A stretch of 64,000 bases of DNA. Source: Nitratidesulfovibrio sp. (GTDB lineage Bacteria > Desulfobacterota > Desulfovibrionia > Desulfovibrionales > Desulfovibrionaceae). The notes under the pieces were generated by a model. It ran no database searches, was not told the DNA's origin, and saw nothing but the letters and a program-made list of their open reading frames with translations. The DNA lies in contig NZ_JBDXXH010000001.1 in NCBI RefSeq assembly GCF_040373385.1, positions 551,583 through 615,582 of the forward strand. The letters run 5' to 3'. The position numbers were made by a program, and so were the translations under genes. This document shows, in pieces, positions 34,072 through 43,600 of the stretch (the first letter of the stretch is position 1; each line of letters begins with the position of its first letter).

Positions 34072-35010
34072 CTATGCGTGCTGGTCGCCGTACAGGTAGG
34101 CGGTGCCGCTGGCCACGTGGCGCACCGTGCCGCCTATCCACGCCTCTGGCGTCAGGCCGTCCCGGCGGTTGACGGATACGCGGATGACGGCGCCGCTGGG
34201 CTGGCGCACCGCCAGCGCCGTTTCGCCGTTGGTCTGGGCGGCGCGGTGCAGGCCGTAGGCCAGCGATCCGGACCCGCAGGCGGATTCAAGAAGGATGCTT
34301 CCGGTATCGCGTACCCGGACCACCGGAGTGATGGAGGGCGCCGCAAGGGGGCCGTGGCACCAGATGCACCCGGCTGCCGGTTCGCCATCCAGTTCGTAGC
34401 GGAAGATAAGTTCGGCGGCATGCCCGCGCCAGTCATCGGGAAAGGGGTGCGTCGAAGCATCCAGCAGCAGGTGGGCTATGCCCGGCAGGCGCACCAGCGC
34501 CAACCCCTCGGCCAGCGGCTGCACCAGTGGGAACGCCGTGGTATCCTGCGCCGCCCTTTCACCCGGCCATGCCGTTTCCGCCGTTCCGGCAGTGATCGGG
34601 GTGACTGGGGTGACGGGGGTGACGGGGGACGGCAGGGGCATGCGCACGGCGGCGTCCGGGCCGTGCGGGGTGTGCACCACCCGCACCGGCAGGGGGGCGG
34701 AGACCCCGGAACTTGTGATCTCGCCGGACATGAGCCCCCCCGGACCGGCGTGCAGCACCCGCTTCAGCGCCAGCAGTGCGGCCAGCGAACGGCAGGCATT
34801 GCCACAGAATTCGCCGCCCATCATGTCGATGCGCGGGCGCGCGCCCGCCAGCGTGACAAAACCCACCTGTTCGGCGTGCACGTGGTGTTCGCCCATCAGC
34901 TCCGCCGCCACGGCGGCGCGCAGGGGCGCGGGCACCGGGTCGGTGACGAGGATGGTGGTGTTGCCGCCGGGGCTGAACTTGTGGAAGCGCAGGGCGCTCT
35001 GGTGGTGCAT
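34072..35010 (-). CDS. DapF-like cofactor-independent racemase/epimerase
   Basis: The 312-residue protein has the diaminopimelate-epimerase fold: LRFHKFSPGGNTTILV at the N-terminus, the first catalytic cysteine in GGEFCGNACRSLAAL (Cys69) and the second in ESACGSGSLAYGL. The FCGNACRS context differs from the canonical ECGNGxR of DapF, so substrate is uncertain: it may be diaminopimelate or another amino acid (a DapF-like histidine racemase exists in metallophore pathways). No lysine or metallophore genes adjoin. A Val-Thr-Pro repeat insert (about residues 128-140) is encoded by 9-base repeats. No strong ribosome binding site at 35010. Confidence 0.75.
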   Translation of the reverse strand: MHHQSALRFHKFSPGGNTTILVTDPVPAPLRAAVAAELMGEHHVHAEQVGFVTLAGARPRIDMMGGEFCGNACRSLAALLALKRVLHAGPGGLMSGEITSSGVSAPLPVRVVHTPHGPDAAVRMPLPSPVTPVTPVTPITAGTAETAWPGERAAQDTTAFPLVQPLAEGLALVRLPGIAHLLLDASTHPFPDDWRGHAAELIFRYELDGEPAAGCIWCHGPLAAPSITPVVRVRDTGSILLESACGSGSLAYGLHRAAQTNGETALAVRQPSGAVIRVSVNRRDGLTPEAWIGGTVRHVASGTAYLYGDQHA

Positions 35011-35393
35011 GACGAGGATGGGTTGAATGAACAATCTTGTCGTGTCAAGCGGACGCCATCCCGTGGGGGGAGGGTGGTCGCCAAGGCGCGAACGCTGTCG
35101 GAATGCCGGAACATGCTGGAATATAGAGAATTGCCACGGTGTGTCGCGCGTCGGGTGGCTTGGAGGCGCGGTGCGGCCCCGGACGCGTGGTATCTTGTGC
35201 ATGATGCCTTATGGTTAGCTAACTGTCCAGCATGACGGCACAAATTTTGATGATAAAATTGTTAAAACATAAATATTTGAAATAGCACCATATTTACAAA
35301 AAAGACATTATTGAAGAAAGCGGTTCCCTTCATGGTCCGATTGGGATAGTAAATCGCTATCAAAAACCCTAGTTTCCCTGCGAGGAGGCAAAG
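35011..35393. other. AT-rich promoter region of the branched-chain amino acid transporter
   Basis: The stretch 35205-35350 is the most AT-rich intergenic sequence in the first half of the window. It holds a perfect 10-base palindrome GTTAGCTAAC (35214-35223) and several A/T runs (35245-35310). The livK ribosome site GAGGAGG lies at 35382-35388. I could not choose a single promoter with confidence. Confidence 0.45.
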
Positions 35394-36557
35394 ATGAAGA
35401 AGACAGTATTGCTCGTGCTGGCACTTCTGCTGGTGCTGTCGGGCCAGGCGTTCGCCGCCGACACCATCAAGCTCGGCTTCGTCATCCCCCTGACCGGTGA
35501 CATCCCCAAGGTGGGTGAGGCCTCGAAGTTCGCCGCCGAAATGCTGCGCGAAGAAATCAACGGCAAGGGCGGCCTGGATGTGGGCGGCAAGAAGTACAAG
35601 CTCGAATTCGTGTTCGAGGACAACGAAGCCAAGCCCGAATCCGCCGTCAACGCCATGCTGAAGGTCATCGAGCGCGACCAGGTTCTGGCCGTGGTCGGCC
35701 CGCAGTCGTCCAAGCAGGCCGTGCCCGCCGGCGGCGTCGCCAACGACAACGAAACCCCGATGATCTCGCCGTGGTCCACCAACCCGGATACCACCAAGGG
35801 CCGTCCGTGGGTGTTCCGCGCCGCCTTCCTCGATCCCTTCCAGGCTCCCGTGGTGGCCAACTTTGCCACCAAGCAGTTCAAGGCCAAGAAGGCCGCCGTG
35901 CTGTTCGACATCTCCAACGACTACTCGAAGGGCCTTGCCGAGTTCTTCAAGGCGGAGTGGGAGAAGATGCACGGCGCCGGCGCCGTTGTGGGCATGGAAT
36001 CGCACGGCACCAAGGACCAGGACTTCTCGGCCCAGCTGACCAAGGTCATCGCCGCCAAGCCCGACTTCATCTTCCTGCCTGAAAACTACAACATCGTTGC
36101 CCTTATCGTGAAGCAGGCGCGCGACCTTGGCTACAAGGGTCCCTTCATGGGTTCCGACGCCTGGGGTTCTGCCGAGCTGATGGACCTGTGCGGCAAGGAA
36201 TGCGTGGGCCAGTACTTCTCCACCCACTACGCCGCCGCGGGCGCCACCGGCGCCACCAAGGAATTCATCGACAAGTACAACAACAAGTACGGCTACATCC
36301 CCGACGATGTTGCCGCCCTTACCTGGGACGCCACCCGTCTCGTGCTGCAGGCCATCCAGAGCGTGGGCAAGGTTGACTCCGATACCCGCAAGATGCGCAA
36401 GGCCGTGCGCGACGCCATGGTCGGCATCAAGAGCTTCGACGGCATCACCGGCAAGATGAGCTTTGACGAAAACCGCGACCCCATCAAGTGCGCCGTTGTC
36501 GTCAAGATCAGCGAAAAGGGTGAATTCACCTTCGCCGAATCGGTCTGCCCCAAGTAG
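35394..36557 (+). CDS. livK: branched-chain amino acid ABC transporter, periplasmic binding protein
   Basis: The 387-residue product begins with a clear signal peptide (MKKTVLLVLALLLVLSGQAFAA, cleavage after AFA) followed by the Leu/Ile/Val-binding family 6 fold: TIKLGFVIPLTGDIPKVGE, AVVGPQSSKQAVPAG, and FDGITGKMSFDENRDP near the end. It captures branched-chain amino acids (or a related solute) in the periplasm for LivHMGF encoded downstream. GAGGAGG precedes the start. A strong hairpin follows and probably gives higher expression of this gene than of the permease genes. Confidence 0.93.
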   Translation: MKKTVLLVLALLLVLSGQAFAADTIKLGFVIPLTGDIPKVGEASKFAAEMLREEINGKGGLDVGGKKYKLEFVFEDNEAKPESAVNAMLKVIERDQVLAVVGPQSSKQAVPAGGVANDNETPMISPWSTNPDTTKGRPWVFRAAFLDPFQAPVVANFATKQFKAKKAAVLFDISNDYSKGLAEFFKAEWEKMHGAGAVVGMESHGTKDQDFSAQLTKVIAAKPDFIFLPENYNIVALIVKQARDLGYKGPFMGSDAWGSAELMDLCGKECVGQYFSTHYAAAGATGATKEFIDKYNNKYGYIPDDVAALTWDATRLVLQAIQSVGKVDSDTRKMRKAVRDAMVGIKSFDGITGKMSFDENRDPIKCAVVVKISEKGEFTFAESVCPK

Positions 36558-36567
36558 TATGATGACT

Positions 36568-36600
36568 CCCCGCGCGGCCCACGGGCCGCGCGGGGCCTTT
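36568..36600 (+). terminator. attenuating terminator between livK and livH
   Basis: A perfect 13-bp stem (36568-36580 with 36583-36595) starts 10 bases after the livK stop and is followed by CCTTT. It lies inside an operon, so partial read-through is expected. Confidence 0.7.
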
Positions 36601-36674
36601 GCTGCCGCACGCACACCGCGGCTTCCGCTTCCATCCGCGCCGCCCCGGCGGCGCGCCGGGTTGCCGCCCGGCCA

Positions 36675-36716
36675 AGGTGCCACCCTGCGCGGGTTCCCAT
36701 CCGGAACCCGGCACCT
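36675..36716 (+). promoter_or_regulatory. two-tier hairpin in the livH leader
   Basis: AGGTGCC (36675-36681) pairs with GGCACCT (36710-36716), and inside it GGGTTCC (36691-36697) pairs with GGAACCC (36703-36709). It lies 125 bases before livH, after the attenuator, and could stabilise the processed livHMGF message or be an operator. Confidence 0.4.
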
Positions 36717-36841
36717 GTAAGCGGAACCTACGAATCACCTTTCACGGACGGCGCGCACGACGCGCCGCCCGTGTTCTGCCCCCCTGACGCACGCACGGCG
36801 CGCGCCAAGGGGCAAAACGTTCCACGGAGGGTTTCGGGACT

Positions 36842-37762
36842 GTGGAAATCTTCATCCAGAACCTGTTCAACGCGCTCCAGTGGGGCAGCTTTTACGCACT
36901 GATCGCCCTGGGCTACACCCTGGTGTACGGCGTGCTGCTGCTCATCAACTTCGCCCATGGCGACATCTTCATGGTGGGCGCGTACATCGCATTTTTCGTG
37001 TCTTCGCTGCTGCTGGGCGACCTTCTGGGCGTGTTCAACCTGCCCGGCTGGGCCGCGCTGGCACTGACCGTACCGCTGACCATGCTGCTTACCGCCGGGG
37101 TTGGCGTGACGCTGGAGCGCATCGCCTACCGCCCCCTGCGGCGCAAGGGTGCGCACCGACTGTATGTGGTCATCACCGCCCTGATGTGCGGGCTGATCCT
37201 TGAAAACGGCAACCTCGCCCTGCTGGGCGCCAGCCGCCGCAAGCTGCCCGACATGGTGGACAAGGTGGTGTACACCTTCGGTTCCGTGTCGGTGACCAAC
37301 CTGAAGGTGTGGGTCATCATCACGGCGTTCCTGGTGTTCTTTCTGCTGCAATTCATCGTCACGCGCACCCGCATCGGCATGGCCATGCGCGCTGTGTCGT
37401 GGGACAAGTTTGCGCTGCCGCTGATGGGCATTCCGCTCGATTCGATCATCGTGTTCACCTTCGTGCTGGGGTCGGGCTTCGCGGGCCTTGCCGGGCTGCT
37501 TTTCGCCATGTCCTACCCCATCCTCGACCCCTACATGGGCGCCATGGTGGGCTGGAAGGCCTTCATCGCGGCGGTGGTGGGCGGCATCGGCGACATTCGC
37601 GGGGCGTTCATCGGCGGCTTTCTGCTGGCGTTCATCGAGATCATGGTGGCGGCGTTCCTGCCTTCTACCTTCAGGGACCTGTTCGCCTTCACCATCCTGC
37701 TGATGATCCTGTGGCAACGGCCCACCGGGCTCTTCGGCGTGGCAAAGACCACCAAGATCTAA
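36842..37762 (+). CDS. livH: LivH, branched-chain amino acid ABC transporter permease
   Basis: The 306-residue membrane protein has about eight hydrophobic helices and the LivH family features LGYTLVYGVLLLINFAHGDIFMVGAY at the N-terminus and GWKAFIAAVVGGIGDIRGAFIGGFLLAFIE, the EAA-like loop that contacts the ATPases. It starts with GTG; GGAGGG lies about 12 bases upstream. It forms the membrane channel with LivM. Confidence 0.95.
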   Translation: MEIFIQNLFNALQWGSFYALIALGYTLVYGVLLLINFAHGDIFMVGAYIAFFVSSLLLGDLLGVFNLPGWAALALTVPLTMLLTAGVGVTLERIAYRPLRRKGAHRLYVVITALMCGLILENGNLALLGASRRKLPDMVDKVVYTFGSVSVTNLKVWVIITAFLVFFLLQFIVTRTRIGMAMRAVSWDKFALPLMGIPLDSIIVFTFVLGSGFAGLAGLLFAMSYPILDPYMGAMVGWKAFIAAVVGGIGDIRGAFIGGFLLAFIEIMVAAFLPSTFRDLFAFTILLMILWQRPTGLFGVAKTTKI

Positions 37763-37792
37763 CCCGCGACGCACGCCAGAGGATACGCGAAC

Positions 37793-38869
37793 ATGCAGAA
37801 ATACACCCTCAACGCCGCACTGGCGGCGCTGTGCCTTGGCCTTGTGCTGCTGGCGCAGTTCAACATCATGGACCAGTACACCCAGACGGTGCTCATGTTC
37901 ATGGGCATCAACATCATCTTCGCCAGCAGCCTGAACATCGTGAACGGCTACATGGGCGAATTCTCGTGCGGGCACGCCGGGTTCATGTGCGTGGGCGCCT
38001 ATGCCTCTTCCGTGCTGTCGGTGGTGCTGTTCACCTCCAACAAGATGGTGGGCGATGCGCTGCTGCCGCCGGAACTGGCTCCCATGCTGTTCCCGGTGGT
38101 GCTGATCGCGGCCGGGCTTGTCTCGTCGGTGTTCGGCCTGCTGGTGGCGCTGCCCTCGTTCCGCACGCGCGGCGACTACCTGGCCATCATCACCATAGCC
38201 GCCAACTACATCGTCATCTCGGTCATCGAGAACCTGGACATCATCGGGGGCCCGCGTGGCTTTCACGGCATGAAGCGGGTCATCAACGGCATGCGCGACC
38301 TGGTGGACATCCCCTGGATGTTCATCTGGGTCATCCTTGGCACGCTGTTCTCGATATGGATACTGCGCCGCCTGGTGAACTCCACGTACGGCAAGGGCAT
38401 TTCCGCCGTGTGCCAGGACGAGGTGGCCGCCGAGATCATGAGCGTGGACACCAACCACGTGAAGCTGGTGGCCTTCATGGTGTCGTCGGGTCTCGCCGGC
38501 GTTGCCGGGGCGCTGTACGCCCACGTGTACGGCTACGTGAACCCGCAGGCCTTCAACATCCTGAAGTCCACGGAAGGCCTGGTCATGGTCTACCTTGGCG
38601 GCATGGCCTCGCTGTCCGGCTCGGTCACGGCGGCCATCCTGTTCACGCTGCTTCTCGAATCGCTGCGCTTCATCATTCCCGGCCTGGATGCGGCCCTGCA
38701 CGCGGTCAACCTGTTGCCCGCCGGATACGAACTGAGCCAGGTGTGGAAGTGGGTGATCATCCCGCTCATCCTCATCCTGCTCATGCAGTTCCGGCCCGAA
38801 GGCATCATGGGCAACCGCGAGCTTTCGGACATCTTCCCGAAGCTGCGCCGCTTCTACACGTTCAAATAG
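37793..38869 (+). CDS. livM: LivM, branched-chain amino acid ABC transporter permease
   Basis: The 358-residue permease has about nine helices with the LivM signatures SLNIVNGYMGEFSCGHAGFMCVGAY and SSGLAGVAGALYAHVYGYVNPQAFN followed by MVYLGGMASLSGSVTAAILFT. It pairs with LivH, 30 bases upstream. The short gap and continuous order livHMGF indicate one transcript. Confidence 0.95.
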   Translation: MQKYTLNAALAALCLGLVLLAQFNIMDQYTQTVLMFMGINIIFASSLNIVNGYMGEFSCGHAGFMCVGAYASSVLSVVLFTSNKMVGDALLPPELAPMLFPVVLIAAGLVSSVFGLLVALPSFRTRGDYLAIITIAANYIVISVIENLDIIGGPRGFHGMKRVINGMRDLVDIPWMFIWVILGTLFSIWILRRLVNSTYGKGISAVCQDEVAAEIMSVDTNHVKLVAFMVSSGLAGVAGALYAHVYGYVNPQAFNILKSTEGLVMVYLGGMASLSGSVTAAILFTLLLESLRFIIPGLDAALHAVNLLPAGYELSQVWKWVIIPLILILLMQFRPEGIMGNRELSDIFPKLRRFYTFK

Positions 38870-38881
38870 GGGAACGAGGAC

Positions 38882-39649
38882 ATGCCGCTGCTTGAAATGA
38901 AAGGCGTGACGCAGCGCTTCGGCGGGCTGCAGGCCGTTTCCGACTTCAACATATCGCTGGAAGAGCGCAAGCTCATCGCGCTCATCGGTCCCAACGGCGC
39001 GGGCAAGACCACGGTGTTCAACCTGATATCCGGGTTCTACCAGCCCACCGAAGGGCAGATCATCTTCGACGGCCAGCCCACCGCAGGGCTGCGTCCGCAT
39101 CAGGTGACGGCGCGGGGCATTGCCCGCACCTTCCAGAACATCCGGCTGTGGCACGAGATGAGCGTGCTGGACAACATCCGCATCGCCCAGCACCACCGCC
39201 TGGGCTACACCATCTGGGACGCCTTTCTGCGTACCGGCCGCTTTACCAAAAGCGAAGGCAACATCGACGCCATCGCCTGGGAAATGCTGGAGGCCATGGA
39301 CCTGAAGGACGCCGCGCACGAACTGCCCCGCAACCTGCCCTACGGGTTGCAGCGCCGGGTGGAGATTGCCCGGGCCATGTCCATCAAGCCGAAGCTGCTG
39401 CTGCTGGACGAACCGGCGGCGGGCCTGAACTCGGCGGACGTGGACGGCCTGATCAAGCTCATCCGCTGGATTCACGACGAGTTCGACATCGCCATCTGGA
39501 TGATCGAACACCAGATGAAGGTGGTCATGAGCCTGTGCGAATGGATCAAGGTCATCGATTTCGGTAGCACCATTGCCGAAGGGACGCCGGAGGAAATTCA
39601 GTCCAACCCGGTGGTCATCAAGGCATACCTGGGAGACGATACGATCTGA
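38882..39649 (+). CDS. livG: LivG, branched-chain amino acid ABC transporter ATPase
   Basis: The 255-residue ATPase has Walker A GPNGAGKTT (about residues 37-45), the LivG-type RTFQNIRLWHEMSVLDNI segment, an LPYGLQRRVEIARAM signature loop in place of LSGGQ, Walker B LLLLDEPAAGLN and the H-loop IEHQMKVV. It energises LivHM together with LivF. It starts 12 bases after livM with GGGGAACGAGG upstream. Confidence 0.95.
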   Translation: MPLLEMKGVTQRFGGLQAVSDFNISLEERKLIALIGPNGAGKTTVFNLISGFYQPTEGQIIFDGQPTAGLRPHQVTARGIARTFQNIRLWHEMSVLDNIRIAQHHRLGYTIWDAFLRTGRFTKSEGNIDAIAWEMLEAMDLKDAAHELPRNLPYGLQRRVEIARAMSIKPKLLLLDEPAAGLNSADVDGLIKLIRWIHDEFDIAIWMIEHQMKVVMSLCEWIKVIDFGSTIAEGTPEEIQSNPVVIKAYLGDDTI

Positions 39650-40374
39650 TGCTGCTCTCCATCGAGAATCTCTACGTAAAGTACGGCAATATCGAGGCGT
39701 TGCACGGCCTTTCGTTCCATGTGAACGAAGGGGAGATCGTCACCCTCATCGGGGCCAACGGCGCGGGCAAGTCCACCACGCTGAAGTCCATCATGCGCCT
39801 GCCCCCGCCGGAGGCGCCCAAGGTCAGCGGCGGCGACATCCTGTTCAAGGGCCAGTCGCTGCTGAACGTGGAACCGCACGACGTGGTCAGCAAGCTGCAC
39901 ATCGCGCTGGTGCCCGAAGGGCGGCACATCTTCGGCAACCTGACGGTGATGGAAAACCTGATGCTGGCCACCTACGCCCGCAAGAACGACCCGACCATCG
40001 GGCGCGACCTGGAACGGATATTCGACCTGTTCCCCAGGCTGGCAGAGCGGCGCACCCAGCGCAGCGACACCCTGTCCGGGGGCGAGCAGCAGATGCTGGC
40101 CGTGGGCCGCGCACTGATGACCAGTTGCGAGGTGCTGCTGCTGGACGAACCGTCCATGGGGCTCGCCCCGCTGCTGATGTACGAGATGTTCCGCACCCTC
40201 AAGGAACTGAACCGCGAGGGGCTGACCATCATCGTGGTGGAACAGAACGCCCGCCTTGCCTTGCAGGTGGCCAGCCGTGGCTACGTGCTGGACACCGGCG
40301 AGATCGTGGCGCAAGGCCCCTCGGAGACCCTGCTCAGCGACCCGGAAGTGAAGAAGGCCTACCTCGGCGGGTAG
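39649..40374 (+). CDS. livF: LivF, branched-chain amino acid ABC transporter ATPase
   Basis: The 241-residue ATPase has Walker A GANGAGKSTT, the LivF segment ALVPEGRHIFGNLTVMENL, signature TLSGGEQQMLAVGRALM, Walker B LLLDEPSMGLAP and switch VEQNARLAL. Its ATG shares one base with the livG stop (TGATG), so the two ATPases are translationally coupled. It is the last gene of the transporter operon. Confidence 0.95.
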   Translation: MLLSIENLYVKYGNIEALHGLSFHVNEGEIVTLIGANGAGKSTTLKSIMRLPPPEAPKVSGGDILFKGQSLLNVEPHDVVSKLHIALVPEGRHIFGNLTVMENLMLATYARKNDPTIGRDLERIFDLFPRLAERRTQRSDTLSGGEQQMLAVGRALMTSCEVLLLDEPSMGLAPLLMYEMFRTLKELNREGLTIIVVEQNARLALQVASRGYVLDTGEIVAQGPSETLLSDPEVKKAYLGG

Positions 40375-40401
40375 CCGCCGCAAGGCAGGGAATGGAACTG
40401 A

Positions 40402-40431
40402 AGCGGGCCGCTCCGGAAGGGGCGGCCCGCT
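40402..40431 (+). terminator. livKHMGF terminator hairpin
   Basis: A 13-bp stem (40402-40414 with 40419-40431, one G-U pair) begins 28 bases after the livF stop; no T-run follows. Confidence 0.55.
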
Positions 40432-40566
40432 GTCGCGTGCGGGGAGTGCGCGCGGCGTGATGCCATCCGGCCGGGGGCCTCCTCCCGGCCGTGTACCGAA
40501 GGACGCGCCCGATGCCGTTGCGGCATGCGCCGATGTGAAGTGACCGGAAAGATCAACATAATCCGG

Positions 40567-40595
40567 TTGCGCGGCTGGGTGCCCGAGCGTATAGG
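40567..40595 (+). promoter_or_regulatory. candidate promoter of the Lap-type operon
   Basis: TTGCGC (40567-40572) and TATAGG (40590-40595) are separated by 17 bases and lie about 80 bases before the GTG start of the ABC exporter. Confidence 0.4.
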
Positions 40596-40674
40596 ATGAA
40601 ATGTCCGGAAAGGGTGGGCGGTTGCCGTCCCCCCGGCCGCGCTGTTGGTCATCCACCTCACGAGGGGTTCCGCT

Positions 40675-43600
40675 GTGTCAGACAAGTCTTCCTCCCCGCC
40701 CTCCGCCCGCCCCGACGCCACACAACCCGGCAAGGAATCGGACAAGGCGGCATCCGGTCGAGATAATGCACCTTCCGCAGGGGCGTCGCCCGCTGGAACT
40801 GCGGGGGTGGCCACTACCACGCGGCCAGAGGCCCGACCGGGCGACCGGTCTTCTCCTGCGGGCACCGGCGCCACGGGTGTGGCCGGTGCAACTGGTGCGG
40901 CGAACACGAGCGTCCCTCGCCCATCGGGGCCTGAAGCGGGGAAGCCCGCCGAACGCCCCCTGTCGCGCTTTTCCGAGCGAGCCCCCGACAAGGCTCCCGA
41001 CAAATCATCTGACAGGGCTCCCGCCCAGGCATTCGGCAAGAGTCCGGACAAACCGGCGGACGCCCCGGCGACCAAGCCCGTCGAACGGACCCCCGAACGA
41101 ACGGGTGACAGGCCCGCGCGGCCTTCGTACGGCTTTGCCGGACGCTCCGGCACGGGCAGCGGCGGCGAGTCCGGCAAGGCTGCGGGCAGCGACGGCGCAA
41201 AGCCTGCGCCCACGGCTTCTCCGGCCAGTCCGACCGGTCCGGCCAGTCCGACCGGTCCGGCCAGTCCGACCGGTCCGGCTAGTCCGGCCAGTCCGGCTGG
41301 TACGGCTGGTCTGGCCAAACCTGCCCCGGCCAGGCCTGCTGTCACCGCACCCGGATCCCGGCCCGGCGAGAGCGGCACCAAAACCGCCGATGTGACCACC
41401 AGGCCCGCTGGCGGCATCGCGGCGCAGCCCGCCCAGCCATCCCAGCGTGCATCGGCCACACCGGCCAGTCCGGCCACGGCGGCCAGTCCGGTCACACCGG
41501 CCAGTCCGACCACACCGGCCACGGCGGCCAGCCCGGCGGGGAGTGCCCCCGCTCCCGGCCCGTCGACCAGGCCCGGCACGGGGGGCGCTGCCGTCACTTT
41601 TGGCACTGCTGCCGCCCCGGCGCCGTCCTCCGCGCCGTCCTCCGCATCAGGCCCGTCCTCCGCATCAGGCCCGTCCTCCGCATCAGGCCCAACCGGCCCA
41701 GCCGGCCCAACCGGCCCGGCTCCGCGCCCGGCCCTGCCGCCGGATCCCGACCGTGCCGCCGCCTTCGCGCCGGAAGAGGTGATCCCCGCCGTGGGTGCGC
41801 CGCGTCCGGTGCCGCCTCCTCCGCCTTCCTCCATTCCGCCCGATGCGGCGGCGGCAGCGGCCGCCGCGCTGGAAGGCCCGCAACTTGACGCCGCGCTGGA
41901 ACCCCCGGTGCCGCAGGGCGGCATTCCCGACATGCGCGGGCTGGACCCGGCGGACGTGGATTACACCCCGCCGCTCATCGAATGCATGGCCTTCCTGTTC
42001 CGCCTGCACGGCAAACCCGTATCCACGCGGTTCCTCATCGCCGGTTTGCCCATGTCCGACGGGCCGGTGCATCCTTCCGCCTGCATCCGCGCCGCGCGTA
42101 CGGCGGGTATGGCCTCCAGCGTGGTGTACCGCCCCACCCTGGACCGCATCTCGTCCCTGACCCTGCCGTGCATCCTGCTGCTGCGGCAGGAAAAGGCCTG
42201 CGTGCTGCTGGGCCTGAACGGCGACAAGGCCGAGGTGCTGTTTCCCGAAACGGGCATGGAGCCGCGCAGCGTGCCCGTGGACGAACTGACCAAGGAATAC
42301 ACCGGCTACGCCATGTTCGCCCGGCTGGAAGGCAAGCTGGACCGCCGGGCCAGCGAGATAAAGCTGCTGAAGGCCAAGCGCTGGTTCTGGGACACGCTGC
42401 TGCACTTCCTGCCCATCTACAAGCACGTGCTGTTCGCCAGCGTGGTGGTGAACCTGCTGACCATCGTCAGCCCGCTGTTCTTCATGAACGTCTACGACCG
42501 CGTGGTGCCCAACAGCGCCACGGAAACGCTGTGGGTGCTGGCCATCGGCATCGGCATCGCCTACGTGTTCGACTTTCTGCTGCGCAACCTGCGCAGCTAC
42601 TTCGTGGACGTGGCGGGCCGCAACGCCGACATCGTGCTGGCCAGCCGCCTGATGAACCAGTTGATGACCCTGCGCCTGGACGCCAAGCCCGACTCCACGG
42701 GGTCGTTGGCCAACAACCTGCGCGAGTTCGAATCGCTGCGCGAATTCTTCGGCTCCACCACGCTGCTGGCGCTGGTGGACCTGCCGTTCCTGGTGCTGTT
42801 CGTGCTCATCGTGTGCTTCATCGGCGGGCCCATCGGCGTGGTGCCCATGCTGGCGGTGCCCATGGTGGTGGGCATCGGCATGCTGCTTCAGCTGCCGTTC
42901 CAGCGGGTGGCCGAGGCGGGCTACAAGGAAGGCATGCAGAAGAACGCCCTGCTGGTGGAGATCATCAACGGGCTGGAAACGGTAAAGTCGTCGCTGGCCG
43001 AAGGCCGCATGCAGCACGCCTGGGAAAAGGTGGTGGGCATGAGTGCCTCGTCCAACGCCCAGTCCAAGGGGCTGGCCAACATCTCGGTAACCATGTCCAT
43101 CCTGTTCACCCAGTTGGTCAGCGTAACGGTGATCATCTGGGGCGTGTACCGCATTTCCGACGGGCTTCTGACCATGGGCGGGCTCATCGCCTGCAACATG
43201 CTGGCCTCGCGCGCCATGGCCCCGCTAAGCCAGGTGGCGGCCATGCTGGCGCGGCTGCAACAGTCGCGCATGGCCCTGAAGTCGCTGGACATGCTCATGA
43301 ACCTGCCCACCGAACGGCCCGATGACCGTCCCTATGTCGATTTCGGCCCGCTGGAACATTCCGTGGTCTTCGAAAGCGTGTCCTTCGCCTACCCCGGCTC
43401 GGAACGGCTGGCGCTGGAAAACGTGAACACCACCATCCGCCCCGGCGAACGGGTGGGCATCATCGGGCGCATGGGGTCGGGCAAATCCACCCTGGGCCGC
43501 CTGGCCATCGGGCTGTACCAGCCGCGCGACGGCGCGGTGCGTTTCGGCGGGGTGGACATCCGCCAGATGGACATGGCCGACCTGCGCTCGCGCGTGGGGT

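Noticed and set aside
31465..35235. Very long plus-strand open frame (over 1200 codons) opposite the 1019-residue gene
   Set aside because: It is Gly/Gln/His/Val-rich with no motifs and mirrors the codon pattern of the minus-strand genes, which have recognisable features. High GC leaves antisense frames open.
36728..39511. Long minus-strand open frame opposite livH-livM-livG
   Set aside because: Low-complexity Gln/His/Arg-rich translation and full overlap with three certain transporter genes.
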